Positions 1 to 8,707 of a stretch of DNA of 64,000 bases are shown in pieces. Location of the stretch: positions 62,001 to 126,000 of the forward strand of contig JAEDCT010000002.1 of the NCBI GenBank assembly GCA_016294035.1. Reading direction: 5' to 3'. Both the position numbers and the translations under genes were made by a program. The stretch is from Treponema sp. (GTDB lineage: Bacteria; Spirochaetota; Spirochaetia; Treponematales; Treponemataceae). Below the pieces are notes generated by a model, which saw only the letters and a program-made list of their open reading frames with translations, ran no database searches and was not told the origin of the DNA. Position 1 is the first letter of the stretch, and the number at the start of each line of letters is the position of its first letter.

Positions 1-476
1 TCAAGCTGAACATCAGGAGCAATATACATTTTTCTGTTGTAACCAAGTGTCACAATCTGATTTGCAGCCTTTGCAACATCATCCTCACGATATATTGGTT
101 TCCACGAAAATTTCTCACCTTTTTTTGAAGCCTGTTTTGCAAGGAATTCCGCATCACGAGCCTGAATTCTTGCGCTGTCCATCATTACAATGTTGGCAAG
201 ATCACGAGTTGCCGGAGTTGCATAAATACTTCCGCCATATCCATTTTTTGTGAGAACCGGCAGAAGCCCGCAATGGTCAAAATGAGCATGTGTAAGAACT
301 ACACTTTCAATCTTATCTGCTGCAAAATCAAAATCACGGTTTTTCTTATCTGACTCTGCACGCTTTCCCTGGAAGGCCCCGCAATCGACCATGAAACATC
401 GTCCATCAATTTCAAGAATATGTTTGCTTCCAGTTACTTCTTCTGCTGCACCAAGTGAATAACACGTTACTGACAT
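1..476 (-). CDS. MBL-fold beta-CASP type RNA/metallo-hydrolase, N-terminal part (cut by window edge)
   Basis: The reading frame starts at an ATG (474-476) after a good ribosome site (GGAGAGG) and stays open to the window edge, giving 158 codons of the N-terminus. It opens like the beta-CASP metallo-hydrolases (MSVTCYSLGAAEEVTGS) and carries the zinc-binding motif HAHFDHCG near residue 64. A typical MVDCGAFQG strand precedes that motif. Proteins of this family cut or trim RNA in the cytoplasm, but the C-terminal RNA-specificity domain lies outside the window, so the substrate is unknown. It is divergent from the DUF2804 gene. A TATAAT box on the minus strand (511-516) could serve it, but no clear -35 box is visible. 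Confidence 0.85.
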   Translation of the reverse strand, partial: MSVTCYSLGAAEEVTGSKHILEIDGRCFMVDCGAFQGKRAESDKKNRDFDFAADKIESVVLTHAHFDHCGLLPVLTKNGYGGSIYATPATRDLANIVMMDSARIQARDAEFLAKQASKKGEKFSWKPIYREDDVAKAANQIVTLGYNRKMYIAPDVQL

Positions 477-572
477 AGGTTCCTCTCCTTATCAAGCTAA
501 AAAAAAACTGATTATATGAATGAAAGTAATTTAATCAGTATCCAACAGATTTTTGTGACCAAATTTGATGTT

Positions 573-601
573 TTGGAGTTTCTATTTATTTATAGTATAC
601 T
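573..601 (+). promoter_or_regulatory. Possible sigma70 promoter for the DUF2804 gene, with a hairpin in the leader
   Basis: TTGGAG (573-578), a 17-bp spacer and TATACT (596-601) predict a start near 608, so the leader would be about 118 nt. Within it, 657-692 can fold: GGGATTC pairs with GAATTCCC (one bulge) and TGTAA with TTACA around an 8-nt loop. There is no U-tract, so it is not a classical terminator. Inference from spacing only. Confidence 0.35.
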
Positions 602-725
602 CCCAGATTTATGAAATCTCAAATTTTTTCTTTATTATCCGATATTCTATATAGATGGGATTCCCTGTAATTTAAATTTTACAAGAATTCCCACATATCA
701 TAGCACAAGAAACCAGAGAAAAAAA

Positions 726-1793
726 ATGTACAAACGAAAAATAGAAAAAATGCCCGATTCCTTTGTTGTTAACGGAAAGCCCGTTTTCGGAACATTTGAA
801 GGAAATTTAAAAAGACTGGATATTCGTGGAGTTTCACGCCCATACGGAAATTTTCCCCTTCCAAAATTCTTCACAAACCTGAGAATCAAGAGTGAGCTTA
901 CTTTCACATTCAATATTGGAGACTTTATTGGCTTTTTCAGCTTTTTTGATGCCAAGATCTTCGGATTTTCAGAAGTAGTCTTCTGGAACAAGAAAACCAA
1001 TCTCAAATGGACATACCACTGCGTCATGGGACCAAGAAAACGATTTGTTCCCCACGACATGAATCATGCAACAACTTCAACTTACAGTAAAAGACGCCAT
1101 GTAAAAATCAGCTGGAACAGGGAAAGAGATGCCCTTACCGTAGCTTTCAGCCTCAAGGGAGATTCAGTCCGCCCTACAGCATCAGGAAATCTGGTTGCTA
1201 TTTTTTCCAATGATCAGTTCAAGGATTTAACATGTGTAAAGCCGGCTCCAACCATGAGCAAGTGTTCCGCCTCATACAACGCAGCTCTTTCACTTACAGG
1301 TTACGTTACATTGACTTCAAGAGACGGCACAAAACATGAAATGCCAGTTACCGACGGATTCTCTTTCCTTGACGTTACAAGGATATACATGAAATTCAAA
1401 TCCAGCGGACAGTTTGTGCTTGGACTTGGAGAATACAAAGGCAAACTGCTTGCTTTCAGAATCTCTACAGAAAGTCAGGACGCAGTGAATCCGGACAAAT
1501 ACAACAGAAATGTTTTGTTCTATGATGGAAAAGTAACTCCATTGCCTTCAGTTGTGGTAACCCATCCAAATGGAATAGAAAACAATTGGATTATACAAGA
1601 CTACGAAAATATGGTAGACTTATGTTTCAGTCCGGTTTCCAGAAGCACAAACAGAATCAGCATCTTGATTCTAAGATCTTCAAGAGACAGTTTATATGGA
1701 ACATTTGAAGGAACCCTTATGACAGATTCTGAGGAAAAGATTTCATTCAAGTCATTCCCGGGAATTGCAGAAAGATTCCAAATCAGGCTTTAA
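726..1793 (+). CDS. DUF2804 family protein
   Basis: 355 aa, no signal peptide or membrane segment. The pattern of short beta-strands, N-terminal FVVNGKPVFGTFEG, the internal WTYHCVMGP and the late FSPVSRSTNR with a C-terminal LYGTFEG agrees with the DUF2804 family, whose function is unknown. The protein is probably a cytoplasmic beta-rich protein of lipocalin-like or carbohydrate-binding-like type; that part is inference. Only a weak AGAG precedes the ATG. The next gene starts 34 bp downstream with its own strong ribosome site, so the two are probably cotranscribed. Confidence 0.7.
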   Translation: MYKRKIEKMPDSFVVNGKPVFGTFEGNLKRLDIRGVSRPYGNFPLPKFFTNLRIKSELTFTFNIGDFIGFFSFFDAKIFGFSEVVFWNKKTNLKWTYHCVMGPRKRFVPHDMNHATTSTYSKRRHVKISWNRERDALTVAFSLKGDSVRPTASGNLVAIFSNDQFKDLTCVKPAPTMSKCSASYNAALSLTGYVTLTSRDGTKHEMPVTDGFSFLDVTRIYMKFKSSGQFVLGLGEYKGKLLAFRISTESQDAVNPDKYNRNVLFYDGKVTPLPSVVVTHPNGIENNWIIQDYENMVDLCFSPVSRSTNRISILILRSSRDSLYGTFEGTLMTDSEEKISFKSFPGIAERFQIRL

Positions 1794-1827
1794 AAAACAA
1801 CCGGATAAACTTAATACGGAGGATATA

Positions 1828-3837
1828 ATGGCAGAGGACAGACCAGCAAGAACACTTGAACCAGGTACGTTGGACAAAACAAGGCAAAACATTGGACCAA
1901 TAGATGCAATTGAAGCTCTTGAAATGCAAAAAAAACTCGGCGGTGAAATTCTAAAGGAACGTTCAGCACCAATTGATACTTCCAACATGCCAAAGCGACG
2001 CAACAGAGCGGAAACAGTCATTCGTGCATCAGGCAAATCATCCAGTGACGTTGCAGCAAGCACTTCCATTTCTTCAGCATATTCAAGCAGTTCTTCATCA
2101 AGCTCAAGTCCAAAACCTGTAAAGAAAATTATGACAGACGCAGAACTCCCGGAAATTTCAGCAAGAGACTTAAAGCTCATGAACAAACTCATGATGTCTC
2201 CCGGATATGACATTAAGCCTGACTATGGTATCTTCAATTTCATCTACATGATGTCTGCAAAAAACAAGGAAAAGCTCCAGCCAAAATTTGGAAGCTATAT
2301 AATTCATCGTCACGTAGAACACATGCAGGGCTTCATAAGCACCATCAAAACTTTCATTCAGATTGCCCCTGACACATACAAGGCAAAAATTGCAACTGAA
2401 ACAGACCTTAAGTTCAAGTTCCTTCGCACAGTTGGAAAGTGGACCATGCGTGACATCAAGGTTCTTGCAATTGATATTGAGAATTCTGCCGATTACCTTA
2501 CGCTTCCCATGCTCATTCCATTCATCAAGGCAGTATACAGACAGCTTCTTACCATATATTACATTGGCGAACAGCAGGTTTCCCTTCTTATCAAGGAAAT
2601 CTACGCAGATCTTGGAAATTTTCCAAATGCAGACAAAGGAAAAATTCAGACTCTGGCAAAGCAGGCAACAACTGAATGGCTTTATGTTCATGACCAGGTA
2701 ATCAAGGGTCTCTACCCGATTATCATGCGCATGTGCTCACCTGAATATGATGAATTCCCATCATTCTTCAAGTCACACATTGCAGAAATCCTCAAATTCC
2801 TGAACCTTTCAAAGTTTGATCTTCTTCTCCCTGAAAAGAAAAAGAAAGAAGAAAAAAAGGCTGATGAAAAGAAAAATGAAAAGAAAGTCGAGCACAAGAT
2901 TGCAGGAGCCAAGGATGAAGTTGTTTCAATGGGAATCAAGATTCTTGAACAGCTGTTCCCAATGGCCGGATTCTCTCACCTTGAACGATACCCGGATCTT
3001 TACCCCTATTTCCAGCCTCTCTACAACTTCCCGGATGGATTCAACATGCTCCACCCCCACAACCCTCTCCAGGTAACAATGGTTCTTGTTCGCATTGTTG
3101 AAGATCTCATAAAGGGTCTCAGAAACGTTAAGTTCAATATTGAAGCTGATGAAAACCTTGCAGCCATCCAGGACAAACTCAATGATGCACTCAATGAATG
3201 GGTTTCATACCTTGAAGATCTCTTCGAGAGAAAATTCGGTGACTATCTCAAGACTTACGTAAACTCAATTTACTCGCAGAAAGATTTTGAAAATACAAAG
3301 AACGGAAGGGAAACACTGAACAATATCTATTGGCGTGCAAAGTATTACTTCCTTCCACACTACAAATTTTCTGCACCTGTTCTTCTCAAGCCCATCAATG
3401 ATTCAAAAATAAAGCCTTTGTTCGGCCGCACAGACTATATCCGAACAGTATTCTCGACTCTCGTAAAGCGAATTGACGAAAACTCAACAACAAAGGGAAC
3501 TGTTCTTGGAGTGCTTAACCCATGGGAAAAATACAAGTTTGACCTTTCAAACACAGTATCCAAAAGAATTGACGTACTTCTTGGAGCAAACAGAGACATT
3601 TCCGTTTCTGCAGCAACAAACGCAAACCTCATCAAGTACACACTCTGTATTATTTCCGTTCTTGACTGGTGGATCAACAATCCTACAAGCCCAGCCTACC
3701 TGAGTGATCCAAAGGATATTTACAGAATCAGTGAAAAAGACGGGGCTCCATTGTTCTCCGTAGATGTAAGGACTGACCAGAACCAGCTTTTTGCCGAAGG
3801 CGTAAAGAAAGCCATAGCTGCAAAAAAGTCAAAGTAA
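1828..3837 (+). CDS. Large spirochaetal protein of unknown function
   Basis: 669 aa, cytoplasmic by composition. The ATG at 1828 follows GGAGG at the right distance; an earlier in-frame ATG at 1765 lies inside the upstream gene and has no ribosome site. Residues ~65-95 form a Ser-rich low-complexity stretch, followed by a largely alpha-helical body. A Lys/Glu-rich linker (KKKKEEKKADEKKNEKK) near residue 335 separates two helical halves. It has no catalytic motif that I recognise. Its style resembles the DUF5312-like protein at 10695 (large, helical, no signal), but I cannot show homology by eye. It ends at a strong bidirectional terminator. Confidence 0.8.
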   Translation: MAEDRPARTLEPGTLDKTRQNIGPIDAIEALEMQKKLGGEILKERSAPIDTSNMPKRRNRAETVIRASGKSSSDVAASTSISSAYSSSSSSSSSPKPVKKIMTDAELPEISARDLKLMNKLMMSPGYDIKPDYGIFNFIYMMSAKNKEKLQPKFGSYIIHRHVEHMQGFISTIKTFIQIAPDTYKAKIATETDLKFKFLRTVGKWTMRDIKVLAIDIENSADYLTLPMLIPFIKAVYRQLLTIYYIGEQQVSLLIKEIYADLGNFPNADKGKIQTLAKQATTEWLYVHDQVIKGLYPIIMRMCSPEYDEFPSFFKSHIAEILKFLNLSKFDLLLPEKKKKEEKKADEKKNEKKVEHKIAGAKDEVVSMGIKILEQLFPMAGFSHLERYPDLYPYFQPLYNFPDGFNMLHPHNPLQVTMVLVRIVEDLIKGLRNVKFNIEADENLAAIQDKLNDALNEWVSYLEDLFERKFGDYLKTYVNSIYSQKDFENTKNGRETLNNIYWRAKYYFLPHYKFSAPVLLKPINDSKIKPLFGRTDYIRTVFSTLVKRIDENSTTKGTVLGVLNPWEKYKFDLSNTVSKRIDVLLGANRDISVSAATNANLIKYTLCIISVLDWWINNPTSPAYLSDPKDIYRISEKDGAPLFSVDVRTDQNQLFAEGVKKAIAAKKSK

Positions 3838-3860
3838 AATCCTTCATTTCCATATACCCA

Positions 3861-3906
3861 AAAAAAAGAGATTCATGTGGCAAGCACGTGAATCTCTTTT
3901 TTTTTT
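3861..3906. terminator. Bidirectional intrinsic terminator
   Basis: A 13-bp stem (AGAGATTCATGTG with CACGTGAATCTCT, one G-U) around a GCAAG loop is flanked by A-runs on the left and T-runs on the right. It therefore works in both directions, between the convergent genes ending at 3837 and 3916. Confidence 0.9.
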
Positions 3907-3915
3907 CACAAGTTA

Positions 3916-4485
3916 TTATTCTGCATCATTAACCGTAACATCATCTGTGTTCAGTTTAACCACCTTCTTCTTTCTGAATGCATAGAGGGTATACAAAGCA
4001 CCAAACACAGCAAGAACAATACCAAGGATTCTTATAATCCGAACTCCAAAATCCGCTGGAAGAATAAAAAGGAATACGGCAATCAAAATAGAACACATGA
4101 TTTCAACAAGAAGATTCTTCTTGCTTTCAGGTGCCCCGGACAATCTTGAAAGCATAACAAATCCCAGGATTGCTGAAACAACAAGATAGCATCCAAGAAC
4201 AACGAGCAGAAGCTTTACCACCCGCTGAATAATATCTGCCATGGCAAAGGGGAAAATCACAGCAACAAGTCCCGCTATAAGTCCAACCAGGCTTCTGACA
4301 ATCACAGTCTTTCTGAAAGCACTGTCATCCGAAAGGATTCTTACTGACTTAAGCGAATAAAAACTGTTCACAATAGCACTAACACCAAGAAGCACAACGA
4401 TTACTTCAAGGCTGGCCTCTGGATTCACTGCAACCAAAAGACCAATAATAGCTGTCAAGATTCCAAGAATCACGTTTCCGCGCAT
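3916..4485 (-). CDS. HdeD/DUF308-like membrane protein
   Basis: 189 aa with about six hydrophobic segments in pairs, and conserved-looking turns such as ILGILTAIIGLLVAVNP and LGCYLVVSAILGF. This agrees with the DUF308 (HdeD) family of small membrane proteins, named after acid resistance in E. coli; its role here is unknown. The C-terminus is a short charged cytoplasmic tail. The ATG follows TGGAGG. A 53-codon gene ends 20 bp upstream, so the two likely form a small operon. It shares the terminator with the converging gene. Confidence 0.75.
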   Translation of the reverse strand: MRGNVILGILTAIIGLLVAVNPEASLEVIVVLLGVSAIVNSFYSLKSVRILSDDSAFRKTVIVRSLVGLIAGLVAVIFPFAMADIIQRVVKLLLVVLGCYLVVSAILGFVMLSRLSGAPESKKNLLVEIMCSILIAVFLFILPADFGVRIIRILGIVLAVFGALYTLYAFRKKKVVKLNTDDVTVNDAE

Positions 4486-4505
4486 ATTACGAAACCTCCA
4501 TTTTA

Positions 4506-4667
4506 CTATGATTTCTTTTCTTCCATTTCCACCACAATCTTCCCATCAACTTCTTCAATCTTAGTTATGGTAAAGACATTATAGTTTCCAGGAGCCTTCT
4601 CCACATCAGAAGACGGCGAAGTAAGCCAGGTATCATATTCATACCAGCTGTCAAAAGTTCTTGTCAT
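4506..4667 (-). CDS. Small acidic protein of unknown function, 53 aa
   Basis: Starts MTRTFDSWYEYDTWL and ends VEMEEKKS; no signal or membrane segment. It has no Shine-Dalgarno sequence, but a perfect TATAAT box (4674-4679) ends six bases before the ATG, the same arrangement as other apparently leaderless genes here. Aromatic-rich N-terminus and normal codon use, with the stop 20 bp before the HdeD-like gene, support a real first gene of a two-gene operon. I do not recognise a family. Confidence 0.6.
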   Translation of the reverse strand: MTRTFDSWYEYDTWLTSPSSDVEKAPGNYNVFTITKIEEVDGKIVVEMEEKKS

Positions 4668-4673
4668 ATATTA

Positions 4674-4702
4674 ATTATACTGCTTTTTCTTCAAAAAATC
4701 AC
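4674..4702 (-). promoter_or_regulatory. Promoter placing the start at or next to the ATG of the 53-codon gene
   Basis: On the minus strand: GTGATT (weak -35, 4702-4697), 17 bp, TATAAT (4679-4674), six bases, ATG. The transcript would be leaderless. Confidence 0.5.
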
Positions 4703-4859
4703 CCTTCATTATTGAATATGTTTCGATCGTTTTCGAGTATGAACATCTGTGTCTTTGCAGGTCCTGGTCCGGCAATTTCCATAACAGATCTTTCGTATCG
4801 GGTTTAAGAAAATGACAAGTTAAAGGCATGTTTTCCAGATAAATTACTGATTTATTAGT

Positions 4860-4888
4860 TTGCGTTTTTTCAATTTCAATTTTATAAT
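4860..4888 (+). promoter_or_regulatory. Sigma70 promoter, leaderless arrangement
   Basis: TTGCGT (4860-4865), 17-bp spacer, TATAAT (4883-4888), then eight bases to the ATG at 4897. A second TATAAT (4891-4896) touches the ATG and is too close to be used for this start. No Shine-Dalgarno is present. Confidence 0.65.
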
Positions 4889-4896
4889 CTTATAAT

Positions 4897-5625
4897 ATGA
4901 TTTCAGTTAAAAAATTAGTTGAGTATTATGAAGAACTGTTTCCAATATCGGAACAGCAAAAAGTATTTTATGAAGAACTGACAAAAGACTACAATAAGCC
5001 CGTAAAATTTCTCAGATTTGGATGCGGAACTGGAACTTTTGAATCATACCTTTCAAAACTGGGCCACGACGTTACAGGTGTAGACATATACAATGATTTC
5101 CTGAACTCGGCAAATTTAAGAAAGCGCAATCAGCTCATGGCCATCAGATTTTTCCAGATGAACTACTCGGATGCCTCAAAATATCTGGGAAAAGGATTCT
5201 ACAACGTAATATCAATTCTCAACAGCCGACTTTTTGACTTTCAAACCCGCGATGAAATTCTGAACTTCCTGAAATCCTGCAGAATTCTCCTGGCACCAGG
5301 TGGAAAAATCATTGTAGAGCATGTAAATTTTGACGCATTCGAGGGAATCAGCTTCATACAGTTTCCTGTAAGAGAAAGTGTAAGGGCAAAACTTTACAGT
5401 GAAATCACAAACTCACGGGACGAGCAGGAATTCACAATGAAACTGGAAAATGGATCTGGAAAAATTTCAACAATTGTCGATAATTATCCCATCTACAAGA
5501 TGAGACCAGGTGAACTGGTAGAAATTGCCCGTGAAGCCGGATATAAAAAAACAGAGCTCTTTGCAGGATTTTCAAAGAGCCCTTTCTTGGGAAAAGAAGC
5601 AAAATTTACGGCTATAATCCAGTAG
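4897..5625 (+). CDS. Class I SAM-dependent methyltransferase
   Basis: 242 aa. Motif I for S-adenosylmethionine binding is FGCGTGTFESYL (residues ~43-54), followed by the acidic end of strand 2 in VTGVDIYNDFL. An RILLAPGGKIIVEHVN segment is the usual post-motif strand. The family transfers methyl groups to small molecules, RNA or protein, and nothing here identifies the acceptor. There is no ribosome site; the promoter position suggests translation from a leaderless mRNA, which supports this ATG. It converges on ricT with a 4-bp gap and no terminator between. Confidence 0.85.
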   Translation: MISVKKLVEYYEELFPISEQQKVFYEELTKDYNKPVKFLRFGCGTGTFESYLSKLGHDVTGVDIYNDFLNSANLRKRNQLMAIRFFQMNYSDASKYLGKGFYNVISILNSRLFDFQTRDEILNFLKSCRILLAPGGKIIVEHVNFDAFEGISFIQFPVRESVRAKLYSEITNSRDEQEFTMKLENGSGKISTIVDNYPIYKMRPGELVEIAREAGYKKTELFAGFSKSPFLGKEAKFTAIIQ

Positions 5626-5629
5626 GAAG

Positions 5630-6553
5630 CTAGTTGATCTTCCAGCGATTTCCATCCTTAACAAAGCGGGATGCATTCACTTCAAGGAAGCGTCCGTCTT
5701 CCCCCATCATCTTTACCATGGATGTAATCAGATTAACCTCAGAAACCCTGAAATTTGTTCCGTCATAGAACAGCTTGATTCCTTCATTTGGCAGCTTTTT
5801 TCTTGCTTCGGCATACCAGTCATATTCGTAGCTGAGGCAGCACAAAAGCCTTCCGCACTGGCCGCTGATCTTCATGGAATTAAGACTCAAATTCTGATCC
5901 TTAGCCATACGAATGCTTACGGGCCTAAGCTTGTCACTTACACAGTTACAGCAATATGGACGGCCACAAACACCAAGACCGCCAGTTATCCGGCTCTCGT
6001 CCCTCACACCAATCTGGCGCAACTCAATTCTCATCTTGAAAATCGAAACAAGATCCTTAACCAGTTCGCGGAAATCAACTCTATTGTCACTTGAGAAGAA
6101 GAAAAGAGCTTTTGGTTCACCAACAAGAAAATGAACGGCAACAAGCTTCATATCCAGATGATGCTGTGACACTTTTTCGCGGAATGTATTGAATGCATCC
6201 TTTTCAGTCTGCTTGTATTTCTCTGCTTTTTCAAGATCGTCTTCAGTTGCAACTCTTTCAATCTGAACAACATCCGAAGGCTTGATTCCAACCGGAACCT
6301 TTGACTCGCCCATAACAAGTGCAAGATCAAGTCCATAGCGGGTTGGAACAATAACACTTTCACCGGCATTAAGTTTCTTTCCTTCAGGTGGAGTAACATA
6401 AATTCCTTCAAATGAATAAACCAGCTTTACCTTATACAAATTGGAAGGGAAAACAAAACTCTTGCTTTCCTCGCTGTCACTTTCATAGTTATCTTCGAGA
6501 GAAGAAAGGTCTTCTGATTCTGTATCTATATCTTTTTCAAAAATGTCTGACAT
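5630..6553 (-). CDS. ricT: PSP1-domain protein RicT (YaaT)
   Basis: 307 aa. An acidic N-terminal tail (1-35) is followed by the PSP1 domain (~40-250). Cysteines at about 196, 201, 202, 204, 233, 238 and 239 (GVCGRPYCCNC and GQCGRLLCC) match the RicT family, which in Bacillus binds iron-sulfur clusters together with RicA and RicF and affects RNA maturation by RNase Y. It is the last gene of the M23-bactofilin-YaaR-RicT operon and follows yaaR, as yaaT and yaaR are neighbours in Bacillus too. No ricA or ricF is in the window. The ATG has a GAGG ribosome site. Confidence 0.88.
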   Translation of the reverse strand: MSDIFEKDIDTESEDLSSLEDNYESDSEESKSFVFPSNLYKVKLVYSFEGIYVTPPEGKKLNAGESVIVPTRYGLDLALVMGESKVPVGIKPSDVVQIERVATEDDLEKAEKYKQTEKDAFNTFREKVSQHHLDMKLVAVHFLVGEPKALFFFSSDNRVDFRELVKDLVSIFKMRIELRQIGVRDESRITGGLGVCGRPYCCNCVSDKLRPVSIRMAKDQNLSLNSMKISGQCGRLLCCLSYEYDWYAEARKKLPNEGIKLFYDGTNFRVSEVNLITSMVKMMGEDGRFLEVNASRFVKDGNRWKIN

Positions 6554-6572
6554 ATTATCCTCATTCTATCAA

Positions 6573-7112
6573 TTAAGTTGCCATCAAGTCTACCAACAAT
6601 CCCCTGATTTCATCTATGTCCGCAAGGAGCCTGAGAGCTTTTCTATGGCTTTCATTCATGGGACTCATGATATATCTGGCCATTTCATCAAGCTTTTCAT
6701 TGATCACAACAATCTTGACTTTCGGATCACCGCGTCTTCTTCCAATGCCATCCTTTTTCCTGATGTCATAGGAATTCTTCACCACAAACTTCATGAACTG
6801 CGTGATTTTCTTTCTGTAATCAGCATATTCGGCAGGAGTCTGATGCTCTCTCAAAACATCAGCAGCTATATCAGCAGCGTCCCGAAGATAGATTGCAGCT
6901 TCTTCAACATCCATTTCTGCAATCTCAGCCGGAAACCCTTCCCTCACAAGTTCCATTTCACGCCTGGATTTTTCAAAGGCATTGGCAAACATCTTCTTCT
7001 TTGACTTGTCTGCCTTTTCTGTTTTTTCCTTGCTTTGGGCTTGAGCATTCTGAACTGCAAGTGTCTGGGCCTGGGCAAAATATAGGTTTGAATTTAGACC
7101 TTCAACACCCAT
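6573..7112 (-). CDS. yaaR: YaaR family protein (DUF327)
   Basis: 179 aa. A Lys/Glu-rich N-terminal third is followed by the DUF327 core: FPAEIAEMDVEEA, the DYRKKITQFMKFVV helix, and the signature GRRRGDPKVKIVVINEKL, ending in the LLADIDEIRGLLVDL helix. The function is unknown; in Firmicutes the gene sits near yaaT (ricT), and the same neighbour is kept here. It starts 2 bp after the bactofilin stop, which suggests translational coupling. Confidence 0.85.
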   Translation of the reverse strand: MGVEGLNSNLYFAQAQTLAVQNAQAQSKEKTEKADKSKKKMFANAFEKSRREMELVREGFPAEIAEMDVEEAAIYLRDAADIAADVLREHQTPAEYADYRKKITQFMKFVVKNSYDIRKKDGIGRRRGDPKVKIVVINEKLDEMARYIMSPMNESHRKALRLLADIDEIRGLLVDLMAT

Positions 7113-7114
7113 AA

Positions 7115-7528
7115 CTAGATCCTGAATGACTTTGAAGAAATGGCCTTAATGTTTTCCCATTCATCAATTGAATTCTCGTACTTTTCATCATCAGAAAGAG
7201 AAATACAATGACCGTGAAGAAGAACATTCTCGTCTGCCTGGAGTTTTTTTGTCTGAATGTCGCCGATTACAGCACTTGTGGAAAGAAGATGAACATATTC
7301 AGGAGCCGTAATGTTGCCTTTTATGATTCCACCAACTGTTACAGATTTTGCCGTAACATTACCATTGATTCTGGCATTTTTTCCGACAATGAGATTTCCC
7401 GTTGTCTCAAGATTCCCGTCCAGATCGCCATCAATTCTGGCAAATCCAGCAATCTTAATATCACCCTTGACAACTGATTCAGCACCAAGAATGCTGTTTA
7501 TGGAAATATCGTCGTTTACTATAGCCAT
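7115..7528 (-). CDS. Bactofilin (polymer-forming cytoskeletal protein)
   Basis: 137 aa. A right-handed beta-helix of short repeats (GDIKIAGFARIDGDLDG, GNLIVGKNARINGNV, KSVTVGGIIKGNI) is the bactofilin core. The short polar N- and C-terminal tails are typical. Bactofilins form nucleotide-free filaments on the inner membrane and guide local peptidoglycan work, often with an M23 peptidase. Here the M23 gene is directly upstream: its TAA stop is followed at once by this ATG, so the two are translationally coupled and probably act together in cell-shape control. Confidence 0.92.
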   Translation of the reverse strand: MAIVNDDISINSILGAESVVKGDIKIAGFARIDGDLDGNLETTGNLIVGKNARINGNVTAKSVTVGGIIKGNITAPEYVHLLSTSAVIGDIQTKKLQADENVLLHGHCISLSDDEKYENSIDEWENIKAISSKSFRI

Positions 7529-8539
7529 TTATTTTACGTTAATGAATTTTGCAGGGTCTACTACATCGGATCCAACGTGAACTTCGTAATGAAGGTGAGG
7601 ACCAGTTGAAATACCAGTGTTTCCGATAGTACCAATAATCTGTCTCTGGGTAACAGTGTCACCCTTTTCAACAGTAACTGTATTAAGATGAGCATAGCGG
7701 GTATAGATACCATGCTTGTGCTTGATGATTACATAGTTACCAAAGTCTTCGCTGTATTCAACGGTAACAACCTGACCGTTTGCAGTGGCAATTACAGGAT
7801 CTCCTGTTCTCCATGTACTAAAGTCAAGTCCCTTGTGAATATACCATTGATGTGTGAGAGGATGTTCATTCTGTCCGAATTCCATTGATATGTGACCAAT
7901 ACCATTTTTGATAGGCCATACATTCGGAATATCAGAGAAAAGAGTCCCCTGGTTTTCAAGCATTTTTCCAATCTGCTCAACCGGGTGAATTGAATTCTCA
8001 AGATATGCAGTAAGCTGCTTGATATCTGAAGTTTCCTTGAGAGAACCAGAAGTAACATCCTGTGTGCTGAAAAGTGAAGAAAGATCCGAATTGTGTCCGG
8101 TTTTCTTTGAAGTGGAAGAACTCTGGCTGATACCAAGAATTGAAAGTGACTGGCTCAATGATGACTGAAACCTTTTTGCTGCCTGAAGAAGATTGTTGTT
8201 TTCATCACGAAGTTCATCAAGGCTGGCAAGTGTTTCCTTGTTTTCTTCATAGAGTCTTGAAACTTCTGCTCCGGCTGCCATTGTCTGATGATTGAAATAA
8301 ACAAAAGAACAGCCAACACCAACAACAATGAGGAATGTAAGTGCAATGGCAAATACATTTGTCTGGAAACTGTAAACCTTGCCCTGAGAATGTGGAACAA
8401 TCATGAGAGTAAGCTTTCCGTCAAAGAACTTGAATACGCCGCCCAAGGCACCTGCCACAGAATGCATTCCTGCACTCACCCTGTGCACCAAACGAGAGAC
8501 TATGTTCTTTTCAAGACGCTTGTACTTACGAGTTCTCAT
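7529..8539 (-). CDS. Membrane-anchored M23 family metallopeptidase with coiled coil
   Basis: 336 aa. A basic cytoplasmic N-terminus (1-55), one membrane segment (~61-82) and a coiled coil (~90-130) are followed by a C-terminal LytM/M23 domain (~225-333). The zinc motifs are HKGLDFS (HxxxD) and GPHLHYEVHVG (HxH), so the enzyme should be active against peptidoglycan peptides in the periplasm. This architecture equals the M23 partners of bactofilins in other bacteria. It heads the operon, has a strong GAGG ribosome site and is driven by the near-consensus promoter at 8603-8631. Confidence 0.92.
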   Translation of the reverse strand: MRTRKYKRLEKNIVSRLVHRVSAGMHSVAGALGGVFKFFDGKLTLMIVPHSQGKVYSFQTNVFAIALTFLIVVGVGCSFVYFNHQTMAAGAEVSRLYEENKETLASLDELRDENNNLLQAAKRFQSSLSQSLSILGISQSSSTSKKTGHNSDLSSLFSTQDVTSGSLKETSDIKQLTAYLENSIHPVEQIGKMLENQGTLFSDIPNVWPIKNGIGHISMEFGQNEHPLTHQWYIHKGLDFSTWRTGDPVIATANGQVVTVEYSEDFGNYVIIKHKHGIYTRYAHLNTVTVEKGDTVTQRQIIGTIGNTGISTGPHLHYEVHVGSDVVDPAKFINVK

Positions 8540-8602
8540 TTTTCCTCATCAAATTTCCTGCAACCACGAAATTCCAAAACTGAACATGATTCCAGGACGT
8601 TA

Positions 8603-8631
8603 AGTATAACAAAGACAATATCTTCTGTCAA
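8603..8631 (-). promoter_or_regulatory. Near-consensus promoter of the M23-bactofilin-yaaR-ricT operon
   Basis: On the minus strand: TTGACA (8631-8626), 17-bp spacer ending in TGT, TATACT (8608-8603). This is a consensus -35 with an extended -10. The start near 8596 gives a leader of ~57 nt that includes the GAGG ribosome site. Confidence 0.75.
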
Positions 8632-8707
8632 ATTAGTCCACTTATATAGGAATAAAACACACTGAACAGAAACCTGCCCGGTATAATTCCTATTTTTCCA
8701 AAATAAT

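Noticed and set aside
1752..2213. A Ser/Leu-rich minus-strand frame across the junction of two plus-strand genes
   Set aside because: Its composition mirrors the Ser-rich stretch of the gene at 1828 read backwards. It has no ribosome site and no recognisable domain.
2821..2890. Lys/Glu-rich codon run that looked like a frameshift or simple repeat
   Set aside because: The frame stays open on both sides and the stretch is a plausible charged linker.
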